Shown: one piece after another, positions 6,181 to 8,725 of the stretch
How positions within the stretch are numbered: position 1 is the stretch's first letter
How the letters are laid out: each line of letters starts with the position of its first letter
Source: Saprospiraceae bacterium
GTDB taxonomy: Bacteria > Bacteroidota > Bacteroidia > Chitinophagales > Saprospiraceae
Assembly: GCA_013002475.1 (NCBI GenBank)
Contig: JABDJM010000337.1
Location: 1-8,725, forward strand
Direction: 5' to 3'
DNA length: 8,725 nt
The notes under the pieces: model-generated
Told to the model about the DNA's origin: nothing
Database searches by the model: none
What the model saw: the letters and a program-made list of their open reading frames with translations, nothing else
Made by a program: the position numbers and the translations under genes

Positions 6181-6238
6181 GGGCAAAAAAAAAAGAGATC
6201 GCATTTGCGACCTCTTTGATTGCTGTGAGAGAAGGATT
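6181..6238. repeat. Direct repeat copy B: 3' part of the tRNA-like gene plus terminator
   Basis: This copy is continuous with the rest of the tRNA-like gene, so it is the natural one. It matches 6016-6072 except for one extra A. Homology stops inside the T loop on one side and at GGGC beyond the A-run on the other. Confidence 0.85.
6185..6217 (-). terminator. Intrinsic terminator of the tRNA-like RNA
   Basis: A 12-pair stem with one G-U pair at 6192-6217 is followed on the minus strand by ten U residues in total. It begins six nucleotides after the acceptor strand of the tRNA-like RNA, as expected for a tRNA-type transcription unit. Confidence 0.88.
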
Positions 6239-6365
6239 CGAACCTTCACGGGGCAATTAGCCAGAAGACAAGTATCGTATGTGGTCAACCCGTATCTCCC
6301 GTTTATCCTGTTATTCCCCACCCCCGAGACAAGAGGGCATGTCTGCCAATTTCATCACCTCACAG
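6223..6365 (-). ncRNA. Class II tRNA-like RNA with a 73-nt variable region; identity unassigned
   Basis: Ends and arms are tRNA-like. The acceptor is CTGTGAGG (6365-6358) with TCTCACAG (6230-6223), eight pairs if the first C is counted. The D arm is ATG/CAT around AAATTGGCAGA, similar to leucine tRNAs. The anticodon-like arm is CCCTC/GGGGG with loop TTGTCTC (6332-6326), formally anticodon GTC. The T arm is GAAGG-TTCGAAT-CCTTC (6247-6231). Between the anticodon and T arms are 73 nt bounded by GGGG/CCCC, where class II tRNAs have about 10-20. Base 37 would be T rather than a purine, and no CCA is encoded. A matching promoter and a strong terminator suggest real transcription. It may be a divergent or decayed leucine or serine tRNA, a tRNA with an insertion, or a tRNA-mimicking regulatory RNA. 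The tRNA-like fold is clear; the function is not. Confidence 0.6.
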
Positions 6366-6401
6366 TATATTAAGCATGCTCTTTTGCTTTGCTTGTTATG
6401 A

Positions 6402-6434
6402 CAAATATAGGCCAGTTGGCACAATAGAAGCAAA
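6402..6434 (-). promoter_or_regulatory. Promoter of the tRNA-like RNA, Bacteroidota type
   Basis: On the minus strand TTTG (6434-6431) is followed after 21 nt by TATATTTG (6409-6402). Both boxes match the -33 TTTG / -7 TAnnTTTG pattern exactly with permitted spacing. Transcription would begin near 6396, leaving a leader of about 30 nt before the acceptor stem for RNase P to remove. This is the best promoter match I found in the window. Confidence 0.65.
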
Positions 6435-6527
6435 TTATTCAATGAAATTGATTAATTATTACAAAATTGGCAAAGATTGACATTTATTGATGAGACATAT
6501 TGAAAATAGAGCCCTCATTGAATAGGC

Positions 6528-6626
6528 ATGATTGAAAAAATCAAAATCTTAGAGATAATAATTGAGGGAATTTCAAAAATACACGACAATGCTTGGATGA
6601 ATCTCCAGAATATTGAGCAAAAATAA
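6528..6626 (+). CDS. Possible 32-residue small protein
   Basis: The frame opens with ATG at 6528 and reads MIEKIKILEIIIEGISKIHD and twelve more residues to a TAA at 6624-6626. The peptide is amphipathic, Ile/Lys/Glu-rich and could be a helix. The stop codon touches a strong hairpin, as at the end of some small genes. No ribosome binding site or good promoter is visible, and frames of this length occur by chance in AT-rich DNA. I give it as a candidate only. Confidence 0.2.
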   Translation: MIEKIKILEIIIEGISKIHDNAWMNLQNIEQK

Positions 6627-6654
6627 AGGGGCTTCATTTATTTGAAGCCCCTTT
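6619..6654 (-). terminator. Terminator after the DUF4920 gene, possibly bidirectional
   Basis: AAAGGGGCTTCA (6625-6636) pairs perfectly with TGAAGCCCCTTT (6643-6654) over a six-base loop. On the minus strand the stem is followed by ATTTTTG, a usable U-run, 90 nt after the DUF4920 stop codon. On the plus strand only TTT, within the stem, precedes ACAA, so termination in that direction would be weaker. Confidence 0.75.
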
Positions 6655-6743
6655 ACAACCCTGGGTCAGGTTTTCTGCTCATTATACCATACCGTTTTAA
6701 GTTTCACTCGGAAAAGCAATGAGCGCCCTGCGTTTGTTGCTTT

Positions 6744-7238
6744 TTATTTTTCGGCCAACAGCTTAACACCATGGGCCATAAACTTCAACTCTTCCTTTGG
6801 TTCGGTAATGGCATCCATTTCTTCCTGGCTCGCACCGGCATCTTCAGCATAGTGCCGAAGCTCATCCACACTGGTTAATTCCTTGTAGGCTATGCCATCC
6901 AGGACAACCTCTTGTCCAGCTATATCCATAGGCATAAAAAACCCGTAGTCTTTGAATTTTACAAAGATCTCACCGTTGACAGAATCACCGCCTACTAAAT
7001 TCATCCAGCAACCCTTTGCCTGGCATACTGATTCTACCGTAGCCTGCAAAGTGATATTTACACTATCCTTCCCGGCTAATTTTTCGTGTAATTGGGCTAG
7101 CGAAACCGCCCCGGCTGTTTCGATCTTTTCTCCAAAATATTCAGGACCACTGTGAATAATGGCCTCTTCTGTGCTTGCTTGTTCCTGACCACAGGAATGC
7201 AAAACAAATGCTGCAAAAAGTAATACTAAGATCCTCAT
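6744..7238 (-). CDS. DUF4920 family lipoprotein
   Basis: A 164-residue predicted lipoprotein. The N terminus MRILVLLFAAFVLHSC is a type II signal peptide with a Leu-His-Ser-Cys lipobox and lipidated Cys16, so the protein should be membrane-anchored on the periplasmic side or at the cell surface. The body resembles DUF4920, a small Bacteroidota family of unknown function. Its features are a beta-rich domain with ATVESVCQAKGCWMNLV, holding two cysteines in CQAKGC, then FVKFKDYGFFMPMDIAG and VVLDGIAY. The paired cysteines suggest metal or redox chemistry, but this is inference. I chose the start at 7238 because it begins the signal peptide. The same frame stays open 66 codons further upstream, into the divergent gene. 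A TAATTTTG box (7257-7250) 11 nt before the ATG may be its -7 element. Confidence 0.85.
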   Translation of the reverse strand: MRILVLLFAAFVLHSCGQEQASTEEAIIHSGPEYFGEKIETAGAVSLAQLHEKLAGKDSVNITLQATVESVCQAKGCWMNLVGGDSVNGEIFVKFKDYGFFMPMDIAGQEVVLDGIAYKELTSVDELRHYAEDAGASQEEMDAITEPKEELKFMAHGVKLLAEK

Positions 7239-7249
7239 TCTTTTTTCCC

Positions 7250-7257
7250 CAAAATTA
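7250..7257 (-). promoter_or_regulatory. Possible -7 box of the DUF4920 gene
   Basis: The minus strand reads TAATTTTG, an exact TAnnTTTG match 11 nt before the ATG, which would give an almost leaderless mRNA. No TTTG occurs at the proper upstream spacing. Such boxes occur by chance in AT-rich DNA. Confidence 0.3.
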
Positions 7258-7377
7258 AGGTTTTCCAAAAAAGAGTGGGCATGACAATAATCACAACTTG
7301 AAACAGGTTTAGAAACAACACAAAAAGATCTGCATTCAGCCAATTCTACTTTTTTCAAACTGTCTAATCCTTGGACC

Positions 7378-8725
7378 ATGAAAGTGGAATTGATCCTTAT
7401 GTTTTCCTTATTTCTTTTTCCAATAACGAACTCCAATGCTCAATGCTTAAGAGGAGATTGTTTTGACGGTATGGGCGAATACCGATATCCAAGTGGGGCC
7501 TTATATAAGGGCCAGTTTAAGGGAGGGAAGATCCACGGCCACGGAATCCTGTATTCAAAAAATGGCAATGTTTATAAAGGCCAATGGAAAGCGCATTATA
7601 AAAATGGCCAGGGGAAATTCATTTTTGCCAACGGAGATTCCTATCAGGGAGGATTTGTAAAAAGCAAATTTCAGGGCAAAGGGATAATGGACTTTCAAAA
7701 TGGGGATGTGTATTCAGGATCCTGGAAAGGGGATCACATGGATGGGCATGGGAAATATTCTTTCCACAACGGGGACGTTTATGAGGGAAATTTCGAAAAA
7801 GGAAATATGCATGGGTATGGCCACATGTATTACCATACCGGCTCAGTCTATGAGGGTGAGTGGGTGGCGAACAAGAAGGAGGGAGCCGGAGTACTTACTG
7901 CGCCTGATGGAAAACTGTATGACGGGATGTGGAAGAATGGAGATTTTGTCAAAGAGGAATTATCCACCCTTGATATGGAAATGAGTTCTACCTCAGGGAC
8001 ATTCACATACAGGGATGGATCAAGCTGGGAGGGTGAATTGCGGGATGGAAAACCCCATGGTCTTGGCACTTTGTTTTATGCAACCGGAAACCGGTATGAA
8101 GGATACTGGGAACACCATGCACCGCATGGAGAAGGGACAATGTACTTTCCAGATTCCAGATCACTTTCAGCAGATTGGGATAATGGAGTTCCTAAGGAAA
8201 GGAGGTTTTCCGAGCAGCAATGGACCTCTACGCAAGATGTCGAAGTGGACCATGATTTGGACGTGAAGGTATGGGCGGTAGTGGTTGGTGTTGCTTCTTA
8301 CAACCATATGCCAAAGTTGAATTATACGGATGATGATGCCTATCAGATCTTTGCATTTTTGAAAAGCCCAGAGGGAGGTGCGGTCCCGGATGATCAGATT
8401 GAGGTACTTGTTGATGATCGCGCTACCAGGAAAAATATCCTTCAGGCTATGGAGAAAACCTTCCTGCAAGCCGATGACAACGATGTGGTTCTCTTGTATT
8501 TTTCAGGGCATGGGCTTCCGGGATATTTTCTTCCCCACGATTTTGATGGACTAAATAACCGATTGAAACATGAAGAGATCCAAGCTGTCTTTGCAAAGAG
8601 TAAAGCCAAGCATAAGATCTGTTTTGCAGATGCATGTCATTCAGGAACCATGCTGGCAAGCAAGGGAGTATCCACCCGTCTTACTCTCGAAAAGTTCTAT
8701 CAAGCCTTTGACAATACCGAGGGTG
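7378..8725 (+). CDS. Secreted MORN-repeat caspase-like (C14) protease, 3' end cut by window edge
   Basis: The first 449 residues of a larger protein. Residues 1-21 form a signal peptide with likely cleavage in SNA-Q, so the protein is exported. Residues about 30-273 contain about ten MORN repeats of roughly 23 residues with the pattern NGDVYEGNFEKGNMHGYG, interrupted by a Met/Ser/Thr-rich stretch near 195-207. Residues about 297-449 are a caspase-like domain: strand KVWAVVVGVASY, the NYTDDDAYQI segment, catalytic His378 in LYFSGHG and nucleophile Cys420 in CFADACHSG. Both catalytic residues are intact. Bacterial members of this fold usually cut after basic residues, but the specificity here is unknown. 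MORN repeats commonly bind lipids or partner proteins, so they may hold or gate the protease. The start at 7378 gives a clean signal peptide. The gene is divergent from DUF4920 with a 139-bp gap. Domains beyond residue 449 are unseen. Confidence 0.93.
   Translation, partial: MKVELILMFSLFLFPITNSNAQCLRGDCFDGMGEYRYPSGALYKGQFKGGKIHGHGILYSKNGNVYKGQWKAHYKNGQGKFIFANGDSYQGGFVKSKFQGKGIMDFQNGDVYSGSWKGDHMDGHGKYSFHNGDVYEGNFEKGNMHGYGHMYYHTGSVYEGEWVANKKEGAGVLTAPDGKLYDGMWKNGDFVKEELSTLDMEMSSTSGTFTYRDGSSWEGELRDGKPHGLGTLFYATGNRYEGYWEHHAPHGEGTMYFPDSRSLSADWDNGVPKERRFSEQQWTSTQDVEVDHDLDVKVWAVVVGVASYNHMPKLNYTDDDAYQIFAFLKSPEGGAVPDDQIEVLVDDRATRKNILQAMEKTFLQADDNDVVLLYFSGHGLPGYFLPHDFDGLNNRLKHEEIQAVFAKSKAKHKICFADACHSGTMLASKGVSTRLTLEKFYQAFDNTEG

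Larger units (their letters stand above)
6435..6743. other. AT-rich intergenic stretch with one tiny open frame and a hairpin
   Basis: Between the tRNA-like promoter and the DUF4920 stop I see no convincing protein gene. It holds a 32-codon open frame at 6528-6626, the hairpin at 6625-6654, and a 7-bp inverted repeat GCTCATT/AATGAGC (6677-6683 and 6718-6724) in the DUF4920 3' flank. Confidence 0.5.

Noticed and set aside
6016..6238. CRISPR-like or longer tandem repeat array
   Set aside because: Only two copies exist, the unit is 57-58 nt with a clear origin in the tRNA-like gene's tail, and there is no third copy or cas gene.
5881..6321. 146-codon minus-strand open frame across the tRNA-like RNA and both repeats
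   Set aside because: It runs through the tRNA-like arms, two terminators and the start of the lipoprotein gene. Its length comes from these RNA elements lacking stops in one frame.
6223..6365. tmRNA or selenocysteine tRNA
   Set aside because: tmRNA is about 360 nt with a coding tag and lacks an anticodon arm. A selenocysteine tRNA would need a TCA anticodon, and the loop here is TTGTCTC.
6101..6373. 90-codon plus-strand open frame through the tRNA-like gene
   Set aside because: It is the complement of the RNA gene and terminator and has no start signal or family resemblance.
7239..7436. N-terminal extension of the DUF4920 protein containing a CxxCH haem-like motif
   Set aside because: The motif lies upstream of a clear lipoprotein signal peptide, in DNA that overlaps the start of the divergent MORN-caspase gene. 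It is most likely chance.
7463..8266. Three plus-strand open frames (7463-7660, 7700-7984, 8015-8266) within the MORN region
   Set aside because: They are alternate frames of the MORN repeats, Gly/Met/Trp-rich echoes of a repetitive coding sequence. The main frame is open from 7378 to the edge.

Overview
The window looks like chromosomal DNA of a member of the Bacteroidota. The reasons are the acpP-fabF-rnc gene order, a DUF4920 lipoprotein, Bacteroidota-style protein sequences, and promoters of the -33 TTTG / -7 TAnnTTTG type rather than -35/-10 boxes. Obvious Shine-Dalgarno sequences are missing before most starts. The class or genus cannot be fixed from the sequence alone; Saprospiria or Cytophagia would fit.

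Layout. Positions 1-962 (minus) hold the N-terminal two thirds of pyruvate kinase, running off the left edge. A 283-bp divergent promoter region with two CTTAAG-centred palindromes separates it from acpP (1246-1485), fabF (1596-2843) and rnc (2959-4083), all on the plus strand. A terminator-like hairpin pair lies between acpP and fabF and may set the carrier protein to synthase ratio. A possible leader fold lies between fabF and rnc. RNase III has an unusually long basic, disordered C-terminal tail. A SWIM zinc-finger protein (4118-5437) follows rnc and meets a minus-strand lipoprotein gene (5439-5951) tail to tail with one base between the stop codons.

Positions 5952-6743 contain no convincing protein gene but are the most structured part of the window. 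A 143-nt RNA with class II tRNA-like ends and a 73-nt variable region is encoded on the minus strand (6223-6365). It has a well-matched Bacteroidota promoter and a strong intrinsic terminator. Its 3' end plus terminator (57-58 nt) is repeated almost exactly 166 bp further along (6016-6072). That arrangement resembles an attachment-site duplication or a partial RNA-gene duplication. The segment between the copies is dense in inverted repeats.

The right end carries a DUF4920 lipoprotein (6744-7238, minus). Divergent from it is a secreted protein with about ten MORN repeats fused to a caspase-like (C14) protease with an intact His/Cys dyad (7378 to the right edge, incomplete).

The left half is housekeeping: glycolysis, type II fatty-acid synthesis and RNA processing. 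The right half is accessory or poorly described. The best candidates for something new are the tRNA-like RNA with its duplicated 3' end and the MORN-caspase fusion.
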